Shown: one piece after another, positions 36,364-48,048 of the stretch
Layout: every line of letters starts with the position of its first letter
How positions within the stretch are numbered: position 1 is the first letter of the stretch
Assembly (NCBI GenBank): GCA_037176845.1
Contig: JAYKXP010000001.1
Location: forward strand, 248,001 to 312,000
Reading direction: 5' to 3'
Length of the DNA: 64,000 bases
DNA from: Paramarasmius palmivorus
Taxonomy: Eukaryota > Basidiomycota > Agaricomycetes > Agaricales > Marasmiaceae
Translations under genes and position numbers: made by a program
The notes under the pieces: model-generated
The model's database searches: none
The model's input: the letters and a program-made list of their open reading frames with translations, nothing else
What the model was told of the DNA's origin: nothing

Positions 36364-39300
36364 TTAGAACATGGTTTCATTTGAGTGATAGTCTGCGTAC
36401 TTGTTTACATAGAATGCAGCAAACGAATCCAGAGAATCATGATAGTCAAGCTCTACAGGTAGAGAGTGTGACCCATAAACAGGGATGAGATGTATCCCTC
36501 GAAAAATAGTGTCCACATGGATGACTGCAAGGTGCAGATTTTTGTGTGCTCTGTCGCGAAACGCAGGCCGCACAATCCACATGCCAGTTGCAGAGTCCAG
36601 AGACTGGCCATATGTATTGAACCAATGAACGAGAGCACAAGGAAAAGTCACTCCCTCGTGCTTGAAGGAGAAAAACAAGAGAACTCGGGCAGCGCTCATT
36701 CTCCGAAACCCCTTCCGTTGCCTATTTGTCAACACTGCAATCATATCTCGACGTTCCTTATCATGCCATGATGGTGTTGAGCGTATTCGTTCACATCGCA
36801 TTCCATGTAACCCAGCATAATCACTAGGGGCATAGAATTTTGCCACTGCAGAGTGAAAGATGTCGATTTTTGAATGTATGTCTGGTAGTTGGTGAGCCGG
36901 AACAGAGTCGGATGAGGAGAGATGAACTATAGAAAACGCTGCGTGAGCCAGGGAAGATGTGGTTGGTTGATATGTCCAGCGATTTCTTGCAGATAACGAG
37001 GGTAATCCAAAGCTAAACGAATATTTTAGTCAAACCTTGGTCTGTAACTTGTAGTAGAATAGTCATGGTACCTCTCTTCTTGGCCAAATCCACCACTCCA
37101 AGCATCCGGATATCATCGATACCACCCTCGTCCTCTTTTCCTTCTTCAAACCTATCAACAGCACGCCAAGCTGGAGGCAAAAGACCACGAGCTACCAACT
37201 CCATACGCTTGGCTGCCATCTTGTCCTGCCTTTGATTGGTCAGAAGCATTTGGCTTAGTGCGTTGAACCGACTGGAGCGACGCCACGGTTTCTTGACTGC
37301 AGTGATGTGGCGTGATTCGGTAATGGAAGAACAGACACCATTGGGTGCGCCGAACTCGAGGATCAGGGCTGGGTAATGTGACATTGCATGCATACGCAGG
37401 ATAGAAAAGTGCTTGTGAACGTTGTGGGTGACAAAGATTTGGCGAAGGAAGTGGAAGCGGTCAATTGCCGCCTGGATTTTGGTCATCGTGTCCTCTGTGA
37501 ACTCGTTCTGGCGTACAAGGTAACAGAAGTCTAGAAAGGCACCCAGACATGCTGTCAGTTCTGGTGGAACAAACGGTTCCACTGCCGGAAGTAATATCTA
37601 AAATAGTGTCAGAACTGAAAGCAAACTAAGCCAATGCAGAGTACAGACCTTCATGAGTGCTTTCGAGTCGTCTCCTGTCCACTGCTTGAAGCGGCGACCT
37701 TCTGGAAAGTGTCGTAGGCCAGGAAACGCAGGTGTTAAAGATAACCTACAGATATATGAGGTAAAAGTCAATTAAACGTGCAAAATACTCACCGCCGGTC
37801 AATCTCATCCATTATTTCCTTGACACGCTGTTTGTCCTCCGTCTCGGCAAGATAGTCCCAAATCCATTCAACTAGCATGTCTTTAAAGCACCCCTTGACG
37901 ATCTGGTGCAAAATATCGGGGGTCAACATTTCATGAATATCAGCCTGTGGAAATTGGTGTGTAAACGGCTATTGTCACTTTGTGTTAATGAAAGTGCATC
38001 TACATTGCAAAAACAGAATTACCAGGACATCGTCGTCGATTCCAAAATTGTCCCAAAGCACAGTCCCATCACCGCCATATTCTTGAAGCACTGTGCACAC
38101 CCATTTACGAGTTCGAGGTCCACCAGGTCCATCCAGATTATCACCACGTGCAGTACACCTGAAATTTGGTCAGCTGAACTGAGCTTCAGCTTGAATCATG
38201 AAACCTCATGCACCGAAAACACCACCCCTGTACAATTCCCAACAACAGCACCTGCTCCGGATAATCTGCGATAAATGCCCCCAAGTCATAAATGACACGT
38301 CGATAGTAACCGTCAGGACACATCTTGATCACAGGTTTCTCCATAGCATCTTTAAGCGGGCGAAGTATTGCAGCTATAGATTCATGATAAAGCTGCTTCT
38401 TGAAGATTCGGAATTTGTTGCTGTCGTCATATTGACGACCTCCTAGAAGATAATGGTAGTGAGCACGACATACATCTGAATACATTGAATCAGTCGCACC
38501 TTTTGGGATTGCAAGAAAACCAATTGGGATGACTCCGTTATGGTGGCCACGCCTTGCTGCATTACGCAAATTCCCAATGGTGAGGTAGAGGGGGTGGTAT
38601 TCAACATGACCAGTCGCAACTGATACAGTGGTCTTGTCGGCACCAAGTATGATAGCACAGTACATGGCTCCTTCTACAGATTCACCATATGACTCGTGGA
38701 TGATAGTCTGTTGGGTGAATGAGATCAAGACACTTGGGAATTCAAGCCTGCACCCAAGGGTGCAGTCAGGCACGAATTCGAAAGAAATCAAGATTTAACA
38801 TATACTGCCCCATATGCTTTTTTATCCTTGAACTTCATTAAGTTTAGATTAGTTCTATTTAAATTACCACTATATAAAAGTTGTAATCCCATCTTACCCA
38901 TACCATCATGCCCAAATACTGATCCATCTGATTCAATAATTCTGGCAACATAATGTTCATTACCAAAGTATATAACTCCTCTCAGTTCATATTGTATGTT
39001 TTCTACATATACAGTTTTATTAATGTAAAAAGTATTATGCTGTGTTCTAGGCAACGTGAAATGGCAAGTAAATAGTTCTGGAGGCTTAATGAAGCAGTGA
39101 AATGATCTTAGATTTGTGTTACAGTTGCTACATTTCTGAGCCAATTCAATAGAACCGTTTAATAGCCATTCTGATATAGATCCATACTCTGTGGCTCCAA
39201 CCATCTCTAGTACAGGTGATTTACATTGTTGAACAGCATTATTACATGTATGATTATTTGAACATGTTACTGTATTTTCAATATAGTTTCTAGTATCAGA

Positions 39301-42300
39301 GCTTAGTAAAGCATCCAATACTACAGGCACTGAAGCATATTCACTCCATCGTAATCTCCGAAGAGGATAACATGCATCTAAAGTTGCCCTCATGCTATCT
39401 CGGGCCTGTTCCAAAGTAATGTGTCCAGTTCTAACCTTTTCAAACTCTTGTGATAATTCTGTTGGAATGTCAGATTGTGTAGAGTTCATATAACTATCCC
39501 ATCTATCAGGATCAGAGGCCCAGATAGTGTATAGAATTGATACTACAGTATCATAAGCACAGCTGTTATTACTCCATATAGGCCCCATTTGATTATTAAA
39601 TGCTCTTGATGAAATAGAGTCAATACAAGAGTGTTTGACTAGTCTATCATCATCATCCTCACTATCAGCATCATCAAGCCTCTTTCTTTTTAATGGGGTC
39701 TCATCGTTAACTAAGGTCTGTTGTGAATCTGAAAGGAATTGAACTGGAACACTACTTTCTACAGGATTTAATCTTTGTTGGATCACAGATTGTGTTAGAG
39801 TTCTCTCTTTTGTAGACTCAGGCTTCTTATAGTTTATAATATGCCATTCCTCAATTCTGTCAACATCTAGTTCTTGATAAGGATCTGAAGAGTTCCATTG
39901 TAGTATTTTGGGCATAAATGGTGGTTTGTACTGTTCTCCTTTCCATTTACGAAAGGCTTTAATTACTTCAATACGAGATGCACCATGTACACTTTTATCC
40001 ATTTCTCCAATATATCTTAATCTAGTTATATCATCAAGGATTTCTAGTTCTCTATATTCTTGCTTTAATGATCGTGGTGCACCACCAGTAATCTTATGAG
40101 GGTAAAAGCTTCTTAAAATAAGTGTTCCTGCAGCAGATGCACTACGAGACAGTGCAGTATAGTAAGCATGAAAGCTTCTACAATACATTAAATCTACAAC
40201 ATTATATCTTCTCGTTGTCCCCTGTGTAGCATAGTCAGTCATTGCAAAACATGGTAAAATCTCAATCTGGGTTCTTGATACATGAACTTCTTCATCATTT
40301 GGTAATGTTATGAATAGTGTAGATGTGTTAGAAACTAGTGGAATAACATTATCTGGCAGTCCAGGTATTTGTATATCATGAGGAGGATCAGTCAATTTTA
40401 CAAATAGTGTATGCAAAGTTAATTGGCCACGTGAGCCCCTTCCTGCTTTCCAGTCATAGACTGTAGCTTCCTGTCCTTTAGTGATACATATTTCAGTGGC
40501 AGTATTAGATCATAAGATTACAGGCATTCCAAAACATAAAGATAGCTTTCCAGATAGATGCTCATCAGATGCACTATCAGGACAATTCCAAATTACCTTT
40601 TGTAATTCATACGACATTACTGTTACAGCATGCAGCTTTTTCTTTCTTTTAATTTTAGCATTGTCAGTTAGTGGTTTCAATACATCTGTTAGGATCCGTT
40701 CGCAGTTGGACCCTTGAGACAGATTCAGAGAGGACTTAGGTATGATGTTGAATTCCAGCACCTTATTGGACAGCTACATCTACTGTTGACTGTATTGGGG
40801 AGATTTACAGGTTGGTATAACTGACTCTAACCTGACATGCTGTCTCATATCCTAATATGGGCACCTGTAACTTGATATGCCAGGTTATGGGTAGTTACAG
40901 TGACAGGGTCATGCCCTACTGCAACTTAACATCTCTACTACAACTGGATACAGTGTATTTCGAGATGTAGTGGGTATAATTTAAGGACAGGACATTATAG
41001 CTGATTAATACTAGCTCAAGAACATTTTTTCCATTGCTCAGTTCTTTGGAATAATATCTACTATAAACCAATATAGCTATATAACCTTTTGTGTGATGGA
41101 TATAAGTATTTACATGTTACACTTGAATACTTTATGCTATCTAATTATGTATTAATTGTTGAGATATACAATACATAGGTTATGATATATGATTAACTCA
41201 CAGTAATGTGTCTTGAATACACACTAGAATCTTTGTCTATGATGAGGTATAGTGTATTGTATCAGTTCAGTATATAAAGACACAATGGTATAGTGGTTAG
41301 CAATGCCCTCGGAAATTGTTGATTACAAGCACAGGGCAAGGCCTATGGTTCAATCCCCTCTGGAAACACTATACGAAAATGTTTTCTACCTATCAAATGC
41401 TGAGTAAGACTGTGCGCGATCTGAGTGGGATCGCGCACTGACTTACTAATTCTGTTGAAATTATTTTATCTTATCAACAATCAAGAACTTCTCCTTATAT
41501 CTGAGCTACTCTTTTATATGATAATATGTGAGTTGTTATCAACAATGTTTGCAGAAGACTATAGCCTAATGTGCTCTAGAAGTGGTCCTCTACAATTAGG
41601 GAGTAGAAAAATGCAAAACAAGTAGCTAAAGTAGCAGGTACAAGGAAAACCATATCTTAGATCATGAGATATAGGCCAGATATTGACATGGGGTAAGTTG
41701 GAGGACCTGGATACATTAAATACAAGCCTGGGGACACCAAATAGTACATAGATTGGTGGGATAATGGTGCTTAAATATCAAAAATACTGAAAATCTCCGA
41801 AATTAGGGGAATAAAATTACAGGATGGGGTGTAATGCAGCTAGGGCTTAGATATTATGGATGAAGGATGATATATATGTCCCCTTGATGGGTTTACAATC
41901 CTGGAGAGCTGCATATTTTTCCAGATTTATTACAGCCAAATTCGCTTTTTTTGGATATGGGTAATACTATACCACAGGGAATGATTGGGATGGGATAATT
42001 CTTGTTCATAACCCACTCTAGAGTGTATAGATGATGAATATATACTTGCTCAAGCACTCCTGTATCTGCAACATCTTGTTTAATCCAATGTATTGTACAG
42101 TTATGTAACACAGACAGTAGTACATGAATAGCACCTCAGGGAAGCATCCCAGCACCAAGGGAAGTTCAGAATCAAGTTCAGGCACCCAAAATACACTTTC
42201 CTACCATGAAAGCACATTTTTTGAATACATCTGTATGTTGCTATATAAAAAATCGCATTTTTAGGGATTTTTTTATACTGGAGCATGGGGATTGCTTCTA

Positions 42301-44256
42301 AAATCACCAAAAATGAATGAGAGACTGTTAAATATGCATAGAACAGGAATATCCATTGCCTCCATGTATCCCATGACAGGAATCCTTATGCCAGACTGGT
42401 CAATTCTTGCACAATTACAGAAAACATGTAATATGGATGTAGTATTTCAGGGAGTGAACTGAGAGCTTGGGGAGCCTCAAAATTGCATTCAGAATGAAAA
42501 ATCAGTCAAGAATACATCCAGAGTTGAAGGAAATCCATCCACAATTGACTTCAATATGCATACATCAATTTAAATGCACAAGTCTATGTGCAATATATGT
42601 TTACTTTAAACATAAAACTTGTTAGATACATATATCAAGATTGTAATCCCACCCAGGGAACATATATAACATCTCTCATCCACAATATCTAAGCCCCAGC
42701 TTCCTTACATCTTATACTGTAATTTTATTCCCCCAATTTTGGAGATTTTCAGTATTTTAGATATTTAAACACCATTATCCCACTAAACTATGTACTATTT
42801 GATATGCCCAGGCTTGTATTTAATGTATCTAGGTCCTCCAACTCACCCCATGCCAATATCTGCCCTGTATCCCATGATTCAAAAGCTTATTTTCCAGTTA
42901 CACTCTGTTTACACTTTTTGTACTGCTTTTCTGCATATAATATTATTACCAAATAGAGTGGTAATGTCTCTTAAGTATAGGAGAGTTCAATACACTCCAG
43001 TAGTCCCAAAATCCAATCTTTAGCTGCTTAATTTACACTATAATAGCATACCAGTAGCTGAACTGCAGGTCTAGAGGGCGTGGGAATTATTCAAAACCTA
43101 AGAAAGGCCAGCCTTTAACTTTATTTTGATAGCTGGTTACTTGTAACACTGATATATAACCCAGATTTAAGCTATCAAGCAGTATATTTGTACTCCTCCT
43201 GTGAGGTTTACTCATAACGACTGGGTAGCACATTGGAATCAGCACTTATCATTAGGCGCTTATCATCAGGCGCTAATCACCTTCGGACATAAAATTGCTG
43301 ATTATCGTCGGATCATCGGAGGCCCTCTTAACGTCTGAATTTTTTGGCTGGGACTTGGTGATAAAGAACGAATTCTCATTTCATGTCGAATTCGTAACAT
43401 CAACAATGGGCATGATAACATACCGAGTGACGAAAGGCATAATTTCCAGACATAAAATCACTAAGATGGCATTTACCATCTGGCCCTACGCGGACATATG
43501 GGCAAACATCGAATTCATTGGCGAAGTCGCAGTTGGCAAGAATGTTGGATATGACAGTATCGGGATTGCGATACCAGACTTGATATGTGACCTTCTTCCA
43601 ATCTGGAGTGTCCTGACCAAGATCTTCCTCGATGACACTTTCAAAACAGTTCCACGGTGCACTGCCTTCCCTGATTTTGTCAATGCTTTCAACCAGCTCA
43701 GGGTGGTTAGCAAGGGGTGCAGAATCACCGTTAAACTGAGTTTTGATGTCCAGCAACCAAAGATCAAGAAGTTCGTTGACGTTGGGCTTTGACATTTTGA
43801 TTTTCCGAAACAGAAGGTCAGCGAGCTGAAAGCTGACTTCATCGCGGAATGGTTGCCATGGATTTTCAACATCTGCAAGTGGTTCTGGGGGTGCTCCAGG
43901 GGGCAAAGGATTGCCTTCGCGATCACATTTCTCACCTAGAGTGGTGAATGAGAGGGTGGAACAAAGTTGAAGATGGTGTACATACCAGTTAGGTAGGGGT
44001 GATAATTGAACTCTTGGAATTCCTCATCCTCGATAATATGATCCAGAGGAGAAAAGGGATCTGGGTTGAGTATTGGTGGTGGTGGAGTTTCGACTGGTGT
44101 TTGGCTCAGTAAAATTGTTGCTGAGTGGTCGACTACGTCCTGAGTCCACCGGAGTGAACCACCGTTTGGATGAGAAACATGAATATGCTTCGTGAGATGG
44201 CCGGATAACTTGAACGATCTGATACATCCTGCATAGGGGCAAATAATGCGAGACAT
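36364..44256 (-). CDS. Plavaka transposase, several exons, one intron carrying a 4.6 kb insertion
   Basis: Start at 44256 (MSRIICPYAGC). A C2H2 finger (ICPYAGCIRSFKLSGHLTKH) comes first, then the N-terminal Plavaka region (NPWQPFRDEVSFQLADLLF… VTYQVWYRNPDTVI), the catalytic core (GAMYCAIILGADKTTVS; IADYPEQVLLLGIVQGWC), the signature block EFGAPNGVCSSITESRHI followed by AVKKPWRR, and the C-terminal domain (CALVHWFNTYG… AVIHVDTIFRGIHLIPVYG… FYVNKYADYH) ending at 36364. I read each exon without a premature stop. The intron between 43424 (donor GTATGT) and about 38716 (acceptor CAACAG) is about 4.7 kb because of the insertion at 38781-43386. Family assignment is strong. Confidence 0.85.
38788..40761 (-). 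pseudogene. Helitron helicase C-terminus fused to a cysteine-peptidase-like domain
   Basis: The upper part (40510-40761) has the Pif1/Helitron helicase block WNCPDSASDEHLSGKLSLCFG; TGA at 40510-40512, where CGA fits, interrupts it. The lower frame of 542 codons continues with DYATQGTTRRYNVVDLMYCR and ALSRSASAAGT, the last helicase motifs. It then runs through an acidic linker to a domain with WSNNSCAYDTVVSIL and EHYVARIIESDGSVF. The Cys and His contexts resemble the catalytic Cys and His of ubiquitin-hydrolase-type peptidases. The N-terminal helicase and Rep domains are absent. It ends almost exactly at the insertion edge. Decayed and truncated. Confidence 0.75.
41286..41356 (+). promoter_or_regulatory. 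tRNA-like segment, second copy
   Basis: An A box TGGTATAGTGG (41286-41296) and a perfect B box GGTTCAATCC (41347-41356) are 50 bp apart, with GATTACAA between. It shares this order with 633-717. It could be a SINE head or a tRNA pseudogene; a full cloverleaf was not established. Confidence 0.5.
41412..41449 (+). repeat. Perfect 10-bp-stem hairpin
   Basis: GTGCGCGATC (41412-41421) pairs with GATCGCGCAC (41429-41438) across a 7-nt loop, and outer AGTAAG and CTTACT could extend it. CTAA follows at 41446-41449 and then T. A hairpin shortly before CTRR is how Helitron 3' ends look, but here it would be plus-stranded, opposite to the helicase fragment. Confidence 0.45.
41540..43030. repeat. Diverged fold-back repeat related to 55396-58156
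   Basis: The sequence from 41690 matches 55970 onward, and 42640-42870 matches it in reverse complement, so this is a second, more diverged palindromic copy. There is no coding capacity. Arms are roughly 0.6-0.7 kb. Confidence 0.7.
43031..43386. other. Insertion tail without a gene
   Basis: No gene. Short repeats of GGCGCTTATCAT-type units occur near 43253-43280. Confidence 0.4.
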
Positions 44257-44363
44257 GATGAGTTGAGACAGGAGGAGGATGATTTGGTTTGTTTGGCTGA
44301 CCAATTTTCTTTGCTCGATCGTGATCATCCGACTCATTCCGTGACAGTCTCTGTTCCTCAAAA
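44257..44363. promoter_or_regulatory. Compact bidirectional promoter of the Plavaka element
   Basis: The transposase ATG (44256, minus) and the companion ATG (44364, plus) are separated by 107 bp with no other gene. Both genes must be driven from this space. A small repeated motif could not be identified by eye. Confidence 0.6.
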
Positions 44364-47188
44364 ATGGCTCGCTCCAAGAATAACTCCACGTCCAATGCCT
44401 CAGAAGTCAGCAAGCCTAACACTCGCGGAGCCCGGGTGCAGGTCCCTGAGAAGTGGATTCCACATACCTGTGAAGAGCAGAAAGAAAAACGGGAGGTGAC
44501 GAAGGCTGCGACACAGAGGAAAAAAGACGAGAAGGACGCCGCAAAGAAAATGGAACAGGAGACCACCCAGAAAAGGCGAGAAGCCTCCAACCGACGCATA
44601 GCTGCTGTCGAGGTTGAGGAGGAATCCGCTGTCAAAGAAGGTCAATCCCTTCGGCCTGACCTCGAGCTGGTCAAAACAATCCCTCCGTCACTCCAAAAAA
44701 CTGTTTCAAAACGCCCGAATACCATTTTGCGCACGGAGTCAGGTGAGTGGTTGTAGTTCATTGTACACGCGACCTTGTACTCAGCAATGGGATCAGGAAA
44801 AGGCAGGCAAAGTGATCCTGTCAACGATACTATTGAGGACATGGAGCTCTCCGAAGGTGGAATAGCTGATGGTATGTTCAATGCATGCCATCCATGACCT
44901 ACTGAGAAACTCACCTTTTCTAGATGGTGCAAACGAGTCTGATGGCGAGTCCCTTCCTCCTATTTCAGAATTCGCAGGGACAGAGTCAGACTTTGCATCA
45001 TTGATGGATGTGGATGATGAATACAAAGTAGATGAAGTGGCAAGTGTTGTACATGAGTCGAATGATGGCAGTGACTTGAATGCATCTGCCTGTGACTTGT
45101 TGCCTGGTGTCAATGACAAAACTCAATGCGGTGATGCTTCTGATTCAGATGTCGAGATTTCTGATCATGAGGAAATGTCTAAGCAACAGAAATTCGAGGC
45201 ATGGCTCAAAAAGACTGAAGAGAAGGCGGTTTTGCAGGAGAAGGAGCGGAAGAGGAAAGAAGCCTACGAAAAGAAAAAGGTATTGTATCAACCCATTCAA
45301 CTGTATATGGCAAGAATCACTTACCATGTGTCGGTAGGCTGAGAGAAAAATTGAGAAGTCGGCAGTTCGCAACACCATTGCAGACATTCGACAAGGTGAC
45401 GCAGAGACCCCTGGCAAGGAAAAGCCAACAGCAACAAAAGCAGGTGTCTCGCATAAGCGTGCTCTGTCTACAAAACAGGATCCGTCAGTCTATATTCCTC
45501 TTTGGAACACACAACTGACTGTTTGAAGCATCTAATTCTAGACATGTGTTGAAAAAGCCCAAATCAACTGCCGACTCTGTGGGGGAGTACAGACTCGATG
45601 GGTCGTGAACTGATAAGAGATAACGGCGAGATCACCGTAATGACATCATTCTTCCGCTCACCTGACACGACCCGTCGCGTCGTCAAAACCTACTTCCGCC
45701 TTGTACTCAGCCAAATTTTTGCTTGATGCGTATGACATCACACGGCCTGTGGCCGGTGAGATAACTGATCTCGGCGAGTTCGAGTCACGAGTTCACGACC
45801 CATCGAGTCTCCCCTGCTCTGTGGAGGGGCTTCGTCCAGGCTTTAAGCCCAAGATTACCACAAAGCCAAACTCCAAGGTGTCTTCGAAGGTTCCACAGAC
45901 TCAGGCTGAGAATGGCGGTGACTCGTCAGAATCTGAGGGCGAACTCATTGGAGAAGGGGAATTTGATGCTGATGAGAGTGCTCAGTCACTAGCAGCTGCA
46001 CGTGCAGCAAAGAAATCACCAGCTAGCACAAAGTCCGACGTCCTTGAGGTATGACTTGCTCTGTAAAAGTCCTTGTTGCTAACTGTGTTGTTGAAAGGAG
46101 CTGCCAAAGAGCAAAATCAAACTCGTGCCTGCTGACGTGAAAGCAATTGACGCACGAGAGTCGTCAACGTCAGTCTCGGCCTCTCAACGTGGCATACCAA
46201 AGGCTCACAAAATCTACTCGAAGAATACCCTTCCCATTCCAACAGCAGGCTTCAAAGCCAACTTTCTTCCATATGTTCTCGATTTTTCCGGAACTCTAGA
46301 ACATCAATTCGCCACTAACAGCAATGTCGAGTTACTAGAGTTCATCCCCAAGAAATGGTCGCAAATGTACTCAGACCATCAGGTAGAGACCCAAGAGCTC
46401 GTCCGAATCGTGAGTCGTTATTCTGGTTTCTGTTTCATTTCATTTCAAGGGCTATGTTTTCCAGGTTCAAGCCGAAATTCGCACCTACCGAAGTCAGATT
46501 GGGCAATGTGCTCTCAAAGTAATTGAAGAAGAGTTGAATGAGTATGACTCTATCAATGAGCGGGCCGCTCATGTTGAATACTTGCTGGAGAATGACTGCT
46601 TTTTGTTCGAGGAACCAGGCCCAACGGTACATGAATCCATTAGATGTCCTCTGGTGACAGATATAACCCACTTCAAACAGAAAAAGACAAGTCTTGGTGC
46701 CCTGCGCAGCCCCGGTATCATCAAGTCGTTTGTTTATCATCGGGAGGCGACTTTCTCTGTGAAGGAAACGGAATCAAAGGGCTTCCCAGCAGGTGCCCTA
46801 GCTTTTGTGGCAGCAGCGGTGCGTGTGTGAGCTCTCAGCACTGTACTATCTCTCATCTCCCTTCCAGTATCTGTGTGCGCTCCATGTTTATCGTCCAGGG
46901 TACAATACCACCAGCAAGGCCCGCCAACAAGCAGATGCGGAACATTTGAAAGAAGGCAAGGGCAGACTCTCAAAGAACACCGATTCCTCATTCCAGGAGA
47001 CCGGCTGGTCTGCTTACGTCTCAACATACTACAAGATCGCCTGCACTGCCGATGAAGAAAAGAAGCACTTGTTGTTTTTCGCTGTTGACAAGTTCTGTGG
47101 AAAGCACAAACCGGCAACCCCCCAGACACATGAAGATACACCACAACAGGCTCCTAACGACGACGACGACGATAACATTGTGATGTGA
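44364..47188 (+). CDS. DUF6532-like companion gene of the Plavaka
   Basis: Exons begin at 44364 (MARSKNNSTSN), with introns bounded by GTGAGT/CAG near 44742-44785 and GTATGT/TAG near 44873-44924. A basic coiled-coil N-terminus (EKREVTKAATQRKKDEKD) is followed by an acidic Ser-rich region, then a folded C-terminal part (LVPADVKAIDARE… VEYLLENDCFLFEE… FPAGALAFVAAA… ALHVYRPGY) ending DDDDDNIVM at 47188. The folded part resembles DUF6532 of Agaricomycetes. Function is unknown. The first part may be disordered and nuclear. Its position inside the element, divergent from the transposase, suggests a transposition accessory or regulatory role, by inference. Confidence 0.65.
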
Positions 47189-47534
47189 TCGTTCGTGCTG
47201 CAGTGAGATACTCCGTCCACTTCTTATCTACACATGCTAATGCATGTCCCTAGCTTCCGATCGTGGTTTTCCAGTACTGGCAACGGCTTTGTTAGTGGCA
47301 GGGCAGTTTTCGGTTTTTACAGGATCGTTGTATTTCGTATACTACCGATACAATATTATGGGGGTGTATGAGATGTATGAATAGTCGGGTCCAGGGATAT
47401 GTGTATAAAGTGCATAAAGTAGCTGAGGAGAAGTGTATGAGTATTATGCACTGTCCCCCCGGCTCATACATGCATAAAACTGCATGAAACGCATGAAATT
47501 TATGCACCTATACTTTTCCCGAAATGCTGATGGC
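47189..47534. other. Plavaka right subterminal region
   Basis: No gene. Repeated GCATAAA, GTATGA and GCATGAAA units lead into the terminal inverted repeat at 47508-47534, mirroring the left side at 35160-35300. Confidence 0.7.
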
Positions 47535-47686
47535 TTGGGCATCCTAGAAAAAGAAAAATTAGGAAGAAAAACGAAAAGAAAAGACTGGGAAACGCACCTA
47601 GAAGCAACTAGTGGAAACAATGATGGTGGGGGAAAAGAAAGAAAGGATTTGGACTTGGTTGAACTTTGTGAAAAGCTATATATCAC
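47535..47686 (-). CDS. First exons of the Gypsy antisense gene, beyond the Plavaka
   Basis: A minus-strand exon with FLSFPPPSLFPLVASR ends at a GTGCGT donor near 47600; the acceptor TTTCTAG near 47545 opens the exon cut by the Plavaka. Joined to 35134 it reads without a stop into the Pro-rich exon. The start codon is uncertain. Upstream sequence up to the LTR (47750-48048) is presumably the promoter. Confidence 0.45.
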
Positions 47687-48048
47687 ATTTCAAGAATCCG
47701 GCTTCTTTTCGATCACATCATGGAAGCTGAGTCATTAAAATAGCAGTCACCAGCAGAAGTTCAATGACCCTGGAATAGCTAAACTTGGCCATTCTCCTAT
47801 GAAGAAAATGTCCTAGGACATCGAAATTAGACGAGGGATTACTAGCTTTGGTGCGAGGGAAGCACTCGAAGGTCTATTTGGTCATAAGATCAATATGGAA
47901 GATGATTGACACTCGAGGAGGTTTGATAACCCCGGCATCAACTGATTGGACATAACGCGGACAGAGTAAACTGACTGCGCGCATCTCGAATACACCCAGA
48001 AAGAAGTTCATATGAACTATTCCAGACCGAGGATGGTCTAGATCTTTT

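Larger units (their letters stand above)
38781..43386. mobile_element. Composite insertion inside a Plavaka intron
   Basis: CGAATTCG occurs at 38773-38780 and 43387-43394, in the same orientation, either side of the foreign block, so it may be an 8-bp target duplication. Collapsing it leaves an intron of about 110 bp with GTATGT and CAACAG ends. The block holds a Helitron helicase-peptidase fragment, a tRNA-like segment, a hairpin and a fold-back repeat. The origin is probably more than one event. Confidence 0.5.
35135..47534 (-). mobile_element. Plavaka DNA transposon, structurally almost complete
   Basis: Ends at 35135 and 47534 form an inverted repeat beginning GCCATCAGCATTT with one mismatch over 25 bp, followed on both sides by ATGCATAA-like subterminal motifs. 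Inside are a Plavaka transposase (minus), a DUF6532-like companion gene (plus, divergent) and a small third gene (minus). None shows a premature stop in the exons I read, unlike the surrounding Gypsy. No target duplication is obvious. The element interrupts exon 2 of the Gypsy antisense gene, so it is younger than that gene. Confidence 0.85.

Noticed and set aside
35135..47534. KDZ (Kyakuja/Dileera/Zisupton) element
   Set aside because: The NGVCSSITES, GADKTTVS and FYVNKYAD blocks fit Plavaka; no TET/JBP oxygenase gene is present.
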